Shown here: positions 18,005-26,761 of the stretch, piece by piece
Numbering within the stretch: position 1 is the stretch's first letter
Layout of the letters: every line of letters starts with the position of its first letter
Source of the DNA: Prevotella sp. ne3005
GTDB taxonomy: Bacteria > Bacteroidota > Bacteroidia > Bacteroidales > Bacteroidaceae
DNA length: 64,000 bases
Direction: 5' to 3'
NCBI RefSeq assembly: GCF_900110085.1
Contig: NZ_FOCK01000003.1
Span: forward strand, 124,001 to 188,000
Program-made: the position numbers and the translations under genes
The notes under the pieces: model-generated
Database searches by the model: none
What the model saw: only the letters and a program-made list of their open reading frames with translations
What the model was told of the DNA's origin: nothing

Positions 18005-21000
18005 ATGAAAAAGCTAACGCTCATTCTTTTATTACTGCTTTTATCCATTGGTTATAGCCAGGCCCAGAGGCAACAGAGGCAACAGAGGCAGCAAAGGCAG
18101 AGAACGAGTCTCCAACAGAGAACTCAGCAGAACAAGGCAAATAGCTACGACGAACTTGTCAAGAATACCAACGAGAAGTATCAGGCTTTCCGCGACAGCG
18201 TCAACAGCCAGTATGCCGCCTTCATGGAGAAGGTCTGGAAAGACCATCCCCTCGAGGAAGCCGAGAAAGTACCTGAAGAAGAGCAGATGGAGCCCGTGGT
18301 CTACGACCAGGAGAAGGATGAGCAGTATCTGGCCGAGAAAAAACGCCAAGAGGAAGAATTGCGTCTTGCTGAGGAGAAGAAACAGCGTGAGGCTGAGCAG
18401 CAGAAACTTCTTGAGCTGAAGCAACAGCAGGAGCAACAACAGAAATTGTTGGCTGAAGAGAAGCAGAAGCAGGAGCAACAGCAGCAACAGCTCGCCGAGC
18501 AACAGAAACAGCAGAATCAACAGCAACAACAGCTCGCCCAACAGCAGAAGCAGCAGGAACAACAGCAGCAACAGCTCGCTGAGCAACAGAAGCAACAGGA
18601 AGAGCAGCAACGGCTCTTGGCTGAGGAAAAACAAAAACAGGAACAGGAGCAGCAGCAACTGGCCCAGGAGAAGCAGAAGCAGGAGCAGGAGCAACAGCGA
18701 CTGGCCCAGGAAAAGCAGAAACAAGAGGCTGAGCAACAGCGTCTGGCTCAGGAAAAGCAAAAGCAAGAGGCCGAACAACAGCGTCTGGCTCAAGAGAGAC
18801 AGAAGCAGGATCAGGAACTGCAGCGACTTGCCCAAGAGAAGCAGAAACGTGACCAAGAACTGCAACGCCTGACTCAGGAGCAGCAGAAACAGCAGGCTGA
18901 GCAGCAGCGTTTAGCCCAAGAAAAGCAACAGCATGACAAGGAATTGCAGCGACTTGCCCAGGAGAAGCAGAAGCAAGAAGCTGAGCAACAACGTCTTGCC
19001 CAGGAGAAGCAAAAACAGCAAGAGGAACAGCAGCGTCTCGCACAAGAAAAACAACAGCAACAGCAAGAACTGCAGCGACTTGCCCAGGAAAAACAACAGC
19101 AACAACAGGAACTGCAGCGACTCGCTCAGGAGCAGCAGAAGCAACAGCAACAGAAACAGCAGATCTTAGCTGATCAGAAGAAACAGCAAGAGGAACAACA
19201 GCGACTCGCTCAGGAAAAGCAAAAGCAGCTTGAGCAACAACAACGGATACTTGCTGACCAGAAAAAGCAGCAGGAAGAACTGCAGCGTCTGCAAGAGGAA
19301 CGGAAAAAGCAGGAACAGGAGCGTCAGCAACTGTTGGCTGAGCGTAAGAAACTGGAGGCAGAACAGAAGCTTTTAGCCGAGCAGAAGAAAAAACAAGCAC
19401 AGCAACAAAAACTGCTGGAAAAACAGAAGAAACAAGAAGAGCTCGAGAAACTCTTAGCTGATAAGAAAAAGAAAGAAGAGGAAGAACGCCTTTTGGCTGA
19501 GCGAAAACTGCAACAGGAACAGCAGCAGAAAGCTCTGGAAGAGCAGTTGAAAAAGCAGCAAGAACAGCAGCGGCTTCTTGATGAAAAGAAGAAACAACAA
19601 GAAGAGCAACAGCGACTCTTGGCCGAGAAGCTCAAGCAGCAAGAGGAACAGCAAAAGCTGATCGAAGAGAAACAAAAGCAGCAGCAGGAAGAGTTGCGTC
19701 TCTTAGAAGAGAAGAAAAAACAACAAGAACAGGAACAGCAACTGATAGCTGAAAAGCAGAAGAAGCAAGAACAAGAACAAAAGCTGCTGGCAGAAAAGCT
19801 GAAAAAACAGGAACAGGAGCAACAGCTCCTCGCTGAGAAGCAGAAGAAACAAGAACAAGAACTGCAGCTCTTAGCTGAGAAAAAACGCCAGCAAGAGCAG
19901 GAACAGCAGCTCTTAGCAGAAAAGCAGAAAAAACAAGAGCAGGAGCAACAGCTCTTAGCCGAGAAGAAGCGTCAGCAGGAAGAGCAGCAGCGACTCTTTG
20001 AGGAGAAGAAGCGCCAACAGGAGCAGGAGCAACAGCTCTTAGCCGAGAAGAAAAAGAAGCAAGAAGAAGAACAGCGCCTCCTCGCTGAAAAGAAAAAGAA
20101 GCAAGAGGAGGAACAGCGCCTCCTCGCTGAAAAGAAAAAGAAGCAAGAAGAGGAACAGCGTCTCTTAGCTGAGAAGAAAAAGAAACAGGAAGAGAAGGAA
20201 CGCCTCTTAGCAGAGAAGAAAAAGAAGCAGGAAGAGAAAGAGCGTCTCTTAGCCGAGAAGAAGCGCCAGCAGGAAGAACAGCAGCGTCTCCTTGCTGAAA
20301 AGAAAAAGAAGCAAGAGGAAGAACAGCGTCTCTTAGCTGAGAAGAAGAAACAACAGGAAGAACAGCAACGCCAACTCGCTGAGAAAAAACGTCAGCAGGA
20401 AGAACAGCAACGCCAACTCGCTGAGAAGCAGAAGCAGCAGGAGGAACAACAACGCCAACTTGCTGAAAAGAAGCGCCAACAAGAAGAAAAGGAGCGTCTC
20501 TTAGCCGAGCAGAAGAAGAAACTTGAGGAAGAGAAGTCGAAGCCCATCTTGGCTGAGGTGATTCCTGTGCCCGAGAAGAAAGAGCAGCCCAGACCTATCG
20601 GTGATGAAAAGAAGCCTAAGGAAGCCGAAAAGCCCCAAAAGGATCTGGCCACAACCAACAGCTTCGAATTCTACGGTACCCCAATGGGCGTCAGATGGGG
20701 CAAGGCCTCACAGTTCAAGCTGAAAGGCAATGACGAAAAAACCTTCGCAGCCGCCTATCGTGAGCTGACAGGCGCAGACTACAACAATCTCCTGGACGAC
20801 TGCATCAGGCTTCGCAAAGAGAAGAACCTCTGCGACTGGGCCTACTATAAGATGCTGCAGAACCTCGCCGAGGCAGCCTGTGGCAAGGGTACCAACGAGG
20901 CTGTTTTCCTTCAGGGTGTCTTGTTCTCACAGTCAGGTTATCAGATGCGCTTTGCCTATGATCCCCAGCACAAGCTGCATCTGCTGAGCCGTATCGACGG

Positions 21001-21766
21001 CTTTGCCTTCAACTACAACTACTTCATCGACGATGGGCAGATCTTCTTCCTGTTGGATGGCAGTAAGGAGAAGAGCTTGAGTATCTGTGAGGCGAGGTTC
21101 GACAAAGAGCAGGAGATGGATCTTGACCACTCTACCCTGCCCGACTTGAAGAAGAGTATGTCTGACAACCGTCGCGTGGTGTCCAACTTCGTCAAGTTGG
21201 AAGCTCAGACATCCGTCAACAAGAACATGATCCAGTTCTTCAACGACTATCCCATCTCCAATCCTCCCAAGGGTAAGGATCTGACGATGAAGTGGTACAA
21301 ATATGGTAACCTGCCGATGACGCAAGAGCTTAAGGACAAGCTCTATCCCCAGTTGAAGGCCAAGGTGGGTACCTTGCCGAAAGTGGCTGCCGCCAACATG
21401 CTGCTGAGCTGGATCCAGTATGGCATCGAGTATATGCTCGACGAGAAGGTATGGGGGCACGACCGTCCGTTCTTTGCAGAAGAGACCCTCTACTACCCCT
21501 ATGCCGACTGTGAGGATCGTGCCGTGTTGTTCTCTCAACTTGTTCGCGACCTGCTCGACCTCGACGTGGTGCTCGTCTATAATGCCAACCCCGGCCACCT
21601 CTATACAGCAGTAGCCTTCAATGAGGATGTGCCTGGCGACTATATCTCGGTGAATGGCCGTAAGTTCACGGTGGCCGATCCCACCTACTATGGTGCTGGT
21701 GTCGGCAAGACAATGAACCGCATGAACAATGCCACCGCCAAGGTCTTACTCTTAAATAAGCTATAA
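18005..21766 (+). CDS. giant exported coiled-coil protein with C-terminal transglutaminase-like domain
   Basis: 1253 residues. Signal peptide 1-20 (ends YSQAQ), a basic Gln/Arg-rich stretch, a helical neck (about 40-100), then residues about 105-848 built of 14-residue repeats of the type LLAEKKKKQEEEQR, Gln-rich at the N-side and Lys/Glu-rich at the C-side. A helix of that length would span roughly 110 nm. The C-terminal part (about 880-1253) looks like a transglutaminase-like cysteine enzyme: DCEDRA with Cys1169, GHLYTAVAF with His1198, VADPTYYG with Asp1225. Such folds cross-link or cleave peptides and amides. Central gene of the operon; role unknown. Confidence 0.85.
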   Translation: MKKLTLILLLLLLSIGYSQAQRQQRQQRQQRQRTSLQQRTQQNKANSYDELVKNTNEKYQAFRDSVNSQYAAFMEKVWKDHPLEEAEKVPEEEQMEPVVYDQEKDEQYLAEKKRQEEELRLAEEKKQREAEQQKLLELKQQQEQQQKLLAEEKQKQEQQQQQLAEQQKQQNQQQQQLAQQQKQQEQQQQQLAEQQKQQEEQQRLLAEEKQKQEQEQQQLAQEKQKQEQEQQRLAQEKQKQEAEQQRLAQEKQKQEAEQQRLAQERQKQDQELQRLAQEKQKRDQELQRLTQEQQKQQAEQQRLAQEKQQHDKELQRLAQEKQKQEAEQQRLAQEKQKQQEEQQRLAQEKQQQQQELQRLAQEKQQQQQELQRLAQEQQKQQQQKQQILADQKKQQEEQQRLAQEKQKQLEQQQRILADQKKQQEELQRLQEERKKQEQERQQLLAERKKLEAEQKLLAEQKKKQAQQQKLLEKQKKQEELEKLLADKKKKEEEERLLAERKLQQEQQQKALEEQLKKQQEQQRLLDEKKKQQEEQQRLLAEKLKQQEEQQKLIEEKQKQQQEELRLLEEKKKQQEQEQQLIAEKQKKQEQEQKLLAEKLKKQEQEQQLLAEKQKKQEQELQLLAEKKRQQEQEQQLLAEKQKKQEQEQQLLAEKKRQQEEQQRLFEEKKRQQEQEQQLLAEKKKKQEEEQRLLAEKKKKQEEEQRLLAEKKKKQEEEQRLLAEKKKKQEEKERLLAEKKKKQEEKERLLAEKKRQQEEQQRLLAEKKKKQEEEQRLLAEKKKQQEEQQRQLAEKKRQQEEQQRQLAEKQKQQEEQQRQLAEKKRQQEEKERLLAEQKKKLEEEKSKPILAEVIPVPEKKEQPRPIGDEKKPKEAEKPQKDLATTNSFEFYGTPMGVRWGKASQFKLKGNDEKTFAAAYRELTGADYNNLLDDCIRLRKEKNLCDWAYYKMLQNLAEAACGKGTNEAVFLQGVLFSQSGYQMRFAYDPQHKLHLLSRIDGFAFNYNYFIDDGQIFFLLDGSKEKSLSICEARFDKEQEMDLDHSTLPDLKKSMSDNRRVVSNFVKLEAQTSVNKNMIQFFNDYPISNPPKGKDLTMKWYKYGNLPMTQELKDKLYPQLKAKVGTLPKVAAANMLLSWIQYGIEYMLDEKVWGHDRPFFAEETLYYPYADCEDRAVLFSQLVRDLLDLDVVLVYNANPGHLYTAVAFNEDVPGDYISVNGRKFTVADPTYYGAGVGKTMNRMNNATAKVLLLNKL
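18302..20540 (+). repeat. 42-bp coding tandem repeat (about 53 copies)
   Basis: The DNA encoding the 14-residue repeats forms a degenerate 42-bp minisatellite. The most homogeneous copies lie at about 20070-20300, suggesting recent copy-number change there, while the N-terminal copies are Gln-rich and more diverged. Confidence 0.85.
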
Positions 21767-23007
21767 TGAAATCCCTCTTGAAGAGATTTACCAACTGGCT
21801 CCGTAACAATCGGAAGACGCTGGGTGTCTCACTCCTGGTCAGTCTGGCCATCACCATCTTCAGCTATGTGGTGGGCAACTCCATCCATCCCATGGCCGGA
21901 GAATATGCCGCCCAGAAGCAGATCAGCGATTTCAGGAAGTTCCTGGGTCTGCAGATGGGCAATGTGCCCGACAGCATCCTGTTTATCAATGTCTGCTACG
22001 ATAAAGAGCTGGTGCCCATCGAAGAAGAGGGCATGCCTGTAGGTGAGACGCCCATCACCGACCGCGAGAAGTTGCTAAAGCTGCTCACGGCTGCCAAAGA
22101 GGCCAACAACTACCGTTACATCTTCATGGATGTGTTGTTCGACGGCCTTTTCGAGACCCCCGTTGACTCGGCTTTGTTTGAAACCATCATGTCGATGGAC
22201 AGGATTATCATTCCTGATCACAAGGGAACCACGCTGGCCGATGAAAGACTATATCAGAAAGCAGCCAATGCCGACTATGCCGTCACCTGGAAACAGCTGA
22301 CCTTCGCCCATTACCAGTTCCTCCACGACGACAGCATCCCCTCCGTGGCCCTCAAGATGTATGCCGACAGGAACCATCTGGAGGATTATGGCATCAAGCC
22401 TCACTGGGGAGGCCTATGGTATACCGACAAAGGTCGTCTCTGTAAGAACGGTGTCACCCTGTTCATCAATGTCAGCATCAATGGCAGCTTGCTCGACGAA
22501 GAAGGCCAGGTTCGTGAGCGTAACTACATCTACCTCGGTGCCGACCTTTTGGACATGGATGAAGTGGTGCCCATCAAGGAGCAGATTGAAGACAAGATAC
22601 TCGTTATCGGAGATTTCAAGGGCGACAGGCACACTACCTATGTTGGGCCTCAGCCTGGCTCCGCCTGTTGCATCAACGCCTATCTCATGCTGATGCAAGG
22701 CAAGCACCTCGTCAACTGGCTGAACATCCTGATTATGTTCATCGTCTATACGACGGTAGGAACCTTCTATCTGCGAGGCGCCTCCTTCCAGACCCTCTTT
22801 GCCAATCCCTGGCTGGGGGTTCTGATGTCGTTCCTCAGTACGGCCACCCTCTTCATGGTGATAGCACTCATCGCCTTCTGGCACGAGATTGCCTTCAACA
22901 TGTGGGTGCCCGCCACCATCTACTCCCTCATCGACACTTATGTACAAAAACGCAACTTATTTAATAAAAAGAAAAATGAAAAGAATCTTTCTACTTCTGG
23001 TGCTTAG
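21766..23007 (+). CDS. CHASE2-like membrane sensor without output domain
   Basis: 413 residues. One N-terminal membrane helix (about 18-38), an extracytoplasmic domain (about 40-315) with the CHASE2-like ending ILVIGDFKGDRHTTYVG...INAYLML, then three hydrophobic segments (about 322-340, 352-377, 380-395) and a short basic tail. CHASE2 normally precedes a kinase, cyclase or phosphodiesterase; none is present here, so the protein may signal through a partner or be structural. Its ATG overlaps the stop of the coiled-coil gene by one base, implying translational coupling. Confidence 0.8.
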   Translation: MKSLLKRFTNWLRNNRKTLGVSLLVSLAITIFSYVVGNSIHPMAGEYAAQKQISDFRKFLGLQMGNVPDSILFINVCYDKELVPIEEEGMPVGETPITDREKLLKLLTAAKEANNYRYIFMDVLFDGLFETPVDSALFETIMSMDRIIIPDHKGTTLADERLYQKAANADYAVTWKQLTFAHYQFLHDDSIPSVALKMYADRNHLEDYGIKPHWGGLWYTDKGRLCKNGVTLFINVSINGSLLDEEGQVRERNYIYLGADLLDMDEVVPIKEQIEDKILVIGDFKGDRHTTYVGPQPGSACCINAYLMLMQGKHLVNWLNILIMFIVYTTVGTFYLRGASFQTLFANPWLGVLMSFLSTATLFMVIALIAFWHEIAFNMWVPATIYSLIDTYVQKRNLFNKKKNEKNLSTSGA

Positions 23008-23614
23008 CCTGGGCATCAGTTACGTATACGCAGGCAACTTCAAAGTGCTCTTCGTCAACGATGCCAACCTGAAGTACACCAACGGGAAAGCCGTCAAGGT
23101 GGGCGACACCTTCAAGGCTGCCGAGGACATTAACTGGCAGAAAGACAAACAGGCCGTGAAAGCCATCGATATGTCGACCAAGAAACAACTGATCTTCCTC
23201 GGCAGGGAATGGACCCGTAAGGGTGGTTTCGATGTACTGGTATCCAGCAAACGCCTCTCCACCCACGATGCAGCCGGTCTGCCACCAGAGCAGCAAGACC
23301 CCTTCAGCGGTATCTTCGACGATGAATATCTGTTGCTCGACCCTATCGAGATACCTGTCAAGGAGAGCATTGCCCTCGATGACAACAATCATTTCGAGGT
23401 CACCTTCGACTATGGCGACACCCGTCTGACGAAAACGTTGAAACAGAATGGCAGGGCGTTGGTACTCGACAAGTCTATCTTCGAGGTCGACGGTGAGAAG
23501 TTGGAACCTCGCGATATCGTCATCAGCATCGACTACATCGCAGCCGACAACCCCATCCCCACCCTCGCCAAGGACAAGGTAGACATCATCTACATCCCCG
23601 ACGTGCTGGAATAA
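22976..23614 (+). CDS. small exported protein, last gene of the envelope operon
   Basis: 212 residues from the ATG at 22976, which gives a proper signal peptide (MKRIFLLLVLSLGISYVYAG). It overlaps the CHASE2-like gene by 32 bp. The mature part begins FKVLFVNDANLKYTNGKAVKVGD and is beta-rich and acidic; no known motif recognised. It may be the extracytoplasmic partner of the CHASE2 protein. Its 3' end overlaps the convergent glycosidase pseudogene by 29 bp and no terminator was seen between them. Confidence 0.78.
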   Translation: MKRIFLLLVLSLGISYVYAGNFKVLFVNDANLKYTNGKAVKVGDTFKAAEDINWQKDKQAVKAIDMSTKKQLIFLGREWTRKGGFDVLVSSKRLSTHDAAGLPPEQQDPFSGIFDDEYLLLDPIEIPVKESIALDDNNHFEVTFDYGDTRLTKTLKQNGRALVLDKSIFEVDGEKLEPRDIVISIDYIAADNPIPTLAKDKVDIIYIPDVLE

Positions 23615-24551
23615 TCGTAATGAAGCTCTCAGCTGGTAGGGAGATGGTAAGGCTACCATCCTCAATGCTGAGCATTTGGGCTTCGGCATGTCTATGGCTA
23701 TTGGTGACATAAGCCACGACTTCCTTTTGACCGACAGGAAGACCTGAGATCTGAGCTTCACAGGAAGCGCCATTGTTCACTATGTGGACAGCACATTCGC
23801 TTGTGGCGATGTTGGCAAATGCGGCAACGTTGATGTCTTCCTTACTGCAGGATACCGGAACGGCAAATGCATTCTCTGGTGTCATGGATAGCTGCTTCAG
23901 GTTAAAGTAACGCTGTGTAGGACGCAGTGGTCCATCTGAATGATAAATACCGTCACCCCACAGAATAGAATAATCAGAAGTGAGTTGCCACTGCAAGATA
24001 CTTAGCGGTTGGCAAATAGCACAAAGTCGTGTATAGAGATTGATTTCATAAAGGGCAAATGTGGTCTCGTTAAAGATGCCGGGGTACTGATGAGCTGCAG
24101 CATCCGTACTGCCTTCCCCTACAATCAGCGGCACATTCAATTTCCGTGAAGCCTCTGCCCATTTCTTCAATGTGACATCGTCGCACCCTCTCCACGAATG
24201 GAATGAGATGGCCCCCACATACTTATGTGCTGCCGGGTCGTTAAGTGTCGGAAGGATAAAGTCGAAGGTTGTAGCATCAGAATTGTCTCCCAAAAGCAGG
24301 CGCGTCTTCAGTCCTCGCTCTGCCAGATATTGCCCGAAGGCCTTGATGAAGTCGCGATGTTCCTCTGGAGAGAACACCACATCAATACCCAAATCTGACT
24401 CGTTAAAAGAGAAATAGTCCGCCTCAACACCATAATCTTTCTTCAGGAATTCCAGATAGTCGGCCAAAGAGGCAAATATCCGCTCCTTCTCCGACTCCTT
24501 CAGATGGAAAGCCCTTGCCGTACCATCTGACCGGGTGGTCTGTTCACCTGC
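23586..24551 (-). pseudogene. GH30-like glycoside hydrolase half, cut off by an in-frame stop
   Basis: This frame continues that of the epimerase gene without shift: after the TGA at 24552-24554 come 28 open codons and then the rest of a clan GH-A TIM barrel. SFNESDLG (acid/base Glu) and VGEGSTD (nucleophile Glu) are both present, and the C-terminal beta domain ends ESFITIIPARRGCR. The segment before the stop (FAGFGGNF, then SCWFPPR) supplies the first strands, so the barrel is split by a single nonsense codon, probably a former TGG. Translation from a TTG at 24467 is possible but would lack half the barrel. Sequencing error is the main alternative. Confidence 0.8.
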
Positions 24552-26609
24552 TCATCGTGGTGGGAACCAGCAACTGACAATGACGGGCATGCCTGCCTGT
24601 TTCAGTTTCTGCCCTACTCCCGCACTACGTTTGACATGGAGATTCTGTGCCCCTTGCATATCCCAGATAGCCCATGGCATCTCTATGCGTCCGAAGGCCA
24701 CACGCATGTTTCTCAAACAATAGTCAATCACCACAGAATCCTTGGCTGGATTCTGAATGCGGAAGTTACCTCCAAATCCAGCAAAGGCTCTTCCTGGTTT
24801 AGTAAGGTCGATGACCATCTTAGCCGTTTCATGATGACGTGTGCCATCAACAGTCATAGTGGCGGCAAGTTCTACCGAGCTTTCCTTTTTGAGTGTCGGC
24901 ATCAGCGCGACATACAGCACCTTGTCGCCATCTTCATTCCTGACCATAGCCTTGACGGGCTTGTCAAAGAAAAGCGTAATCTTCCGTTTCGGTGCCACAA
25001 CCGAGACTTTTTGTTTCTGAATATTTATCTTAGCCGAGGCATAGTGGCGTGGAGAGAAACTCATGCAGAACCACAGGCTCTCGTCAAGATTCTCCTTTGC
25101 CTCTGCCCGCCATTTCAGACCCACAGTCTGTAAATCCTTGTCAGTTACAGATTGGGTGATCTCCACTCCATGCATCGGAGTAATCGTCTTTTGAGTGCTT
25201 CCTTCACGGATGTATCTGATGTGTTGCTGTTTCTCTCGTCCGCTCTTCTCCATCTCACCACTGAGTGTGCCAACTCTCAGTGACGATTCGAAGTCAATGA
25301 GCTCTCCCTCAAGACGGACACCCGTCATATTACTCCATGCCATAACCTCTGTATGCACGGCAGCTGGTTCCAGGCGCTCCGCTAGCTCAAAGGCCATACG
25401 ACTATGGTGATATGGACAGTTCCATTCGCCCACCTTAGGGACATTCAAGGGAGTTCCATTCAATGTCAACTCCTTAAACCATCCACCATTCTCTTTGTCT
25501 ATGAAATGTGTCTTTACATAGCTCCAGGTCTTGAAAGCAGCGTCAAGAAACATTTGTTCACCAGTCAGCTGCCAAGCATTAACCGCACCAACAATTGTTT
25601 CGCATTGCGGCCACCACGACATCTTCTTGCTATAGCCTTGTGGCGTTTTCTCATAACGCATGGCACCTTCTGGGGTAAGGCCTTCCTTCAATGCCGTCCG
25701 TGTCATCTTAACGGCCTGGTCATCCACCAGTTTTTTCAATATCGGATCGCCAATAGCTGCCGCAGCCTCGCTCATTAGCCATGCAGTCTCTATATCGTGC
25801 CCATAAGAGTCTGTCTCTCCGATAGGGTTCCAACTATCGTCACAGAAAAGAATCAGATGGGCTCGCTGAGGCGAGTAGAGTCTAGTACGCAAGATTCCGA
25901 GTAACTCTTTCAGATTATCCCTTAGTCCTTTGTCCGGCCACACCTGATAGAGAGTGGTGAAAGCTTCTAAGAGGTGAATATGCGTATTCATTGTCTTCGT
26001 AGCGTCCACCTGTCCATCGACACCTTTCATGGAGGCTTTACTATAGTCGCGTTGGAATGATTCGACATAACCTGAGCGAGACTTGTCGTGGACTTTCTTC
26101 TCCAACGTATCGTATAGTTTCAGGGCCGTGTCCAGACTTCTGCGGTCACCAGTGGCACGGAAGTGTTCTGCCAGTCCGTAGATACCGAAGGCACAAGCGT
26201 ATGTCTGTTTGGTAGCATCCTTCATACACCCCTCATGATCGAGAGTCCAGAATACGCCACCATACTTCTTGTCAATAAAGTGATGTATATAATAGTCGGC
26301 AGCTCTGTCGGCTATATTCTTATATGTCTCCAATCCGTAATGACGGTAGGCTTTCGAGAAGGTCCATAGGATACGCGCATGTAGCACAGCACCTTGTGGA
26401 GCCGTTTCTATCACCTTGCCGTCATTCATCACCATACCATAGAAGCCTCCCTCTGGGTTGATTGTTTTCTCCATCCAGAACGGTAAGACATCCTCCGTGA
26501 GATCCTTTGTTGTCTCCACACGTAGGGTTTCCACATTGTTGGGGCTCCAGGCCTCCATCGTCATAGCATAGCTTATCAGCCACACCACGAATCCTGTTAT
26601 TCTTTTCAT
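24552..26609 (-). CDS. exported AGE-family epimerase fused to the start of a glycoside hydrolase
   Basis: About 685 residues from the ATG at 26609 (26615 also fits; an upstream ATG at 26711 lies before the promoter). Signal peptide first. An N-acylglucosamine/cellobiose 2-epimerase-type alpha6/alpha6 barrel covers about 20-410, with LHARILWTFS, YGHDIETAWLM, WWPQCETIVG and NCPYHHSRMAFEL carrying the catalytic His residues. A beta domain (about 415-630) and the first part of a GH30-like barrel follow, ended by TGA at 24552. In mannan pathways such enzymes turn mannobiose into mannosyl-glucose, usually in the cytoplasm; an exported form is unusual. Confidence 0.85.
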   Translation of the reverse strand: MKRITGFVVWLISYAMTMEAWSPNNVETLRVETTKDLTEDVLPFWMEKTINPEGGFYGMVMNDGKVIETAPQGAVLHARILWTFSKAYRHYGLETYKNIADRAADYYIHHFIDKKYGGVFWTLDHEGCMKDATKQTYACAFGIYGLAEHFRATGDRRSLDTALKLYDTLEKKVHDKSRSGYVESFQRDYSKASMKGVDGQVDATKTMNTHIHLLEAFTTLYQVWPDKGLRDNLKELLGILRTRLYSPQRAHLILFCDDSWNPIGETDSYGHDIETAWLMSEAAAAIGDPILKKLVDDQAVKMTRTALKEGLTPEGAMRYEKTPQGYSKKMSWWPQCETIVGAVNAWQLTGEQMFLDAAFKTWSYVKTHFIDKENGGWFKELTLNGTPLNVPKVGEWNCPYHHSRMAFELAERLEPAAVHTEVMAWSNMTGVRLEGELIDFESSLRVGTLSGEMEKSGREKQQHIRYIREGSTQKTITPMHGVEITQSVTDKDLQTVGLKWRAEAKENLDESLWFCMSFSPRHYASAKINIQKQKVSVVAPKRKITLFFDKPVKAMVRNEDGDKVLYVALMPTLKKESSVELAATMTVDGTRHHETAKMVIDLTKPGRAFAGFGGNFRIQNPAKDSVVIDYCLRNMRVAFGRIEMPWAIWDMQGAQNLHVKRSAGVGQKLKQAGMPVIVSCWFPPR

Positions 26610-26639
26610 CTGCATATTCTGTAAAAAACTATTTGGTTG

Positions 26640-26647
26640 CAAAGATA
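26640..26647 (-). promoter_or_regulatory. -7 box of the epimerase fusion gene
   Basis: TATCTTTG on the minus strand, 24 bp before the ATG at 26615. This shows the fusion gene has its own promoter behind the susD terminator. Confidence 0.6.
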
Positions 26648-26659
26648 ATAATAAAAACT

Positions 26660-26700
26660 GAAAAAAAAGAAAAGAGGCACAATCATCCCGATCACGCCTC
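26660..26700 (-). terminator. terminator after the susC/susD scar
   Basis: On the minus strand an 11-bp stem with some G-U pairs (26674-26684 with 26690-26700), loop of 5, followed by a T-rich run (plus-strand A-run 26661-26673). Confidence 0.75.
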
Positions 26701-26761
26701 CCCTCAACCAAAACATTAATACATTACTTAACTAACTATATAACTTATTTATACAAATAAC

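Noticed and set aside
18222..19400. Long minus-strand ORF (392 codons) opposite the repeat gene
   Set aside because: It is the antisense of the Q/K/E repeats, which contain few stop-forming triplets; no start signal or promoter of its own.
18302..20540. Regular 42-bp periodicity, CRISPR-like at first sight
   Set aside because: No unique spacers; repeats are contiguous, coding and in frame, with no cas genes nearby.
24552..24554. TGA read as selenocysteine or as a recoding signal
   Set aside because: No selenocysteine insertion hairpin or Sec genes seen, the site is not a redox motif, and a lost Trp codon is simpler.
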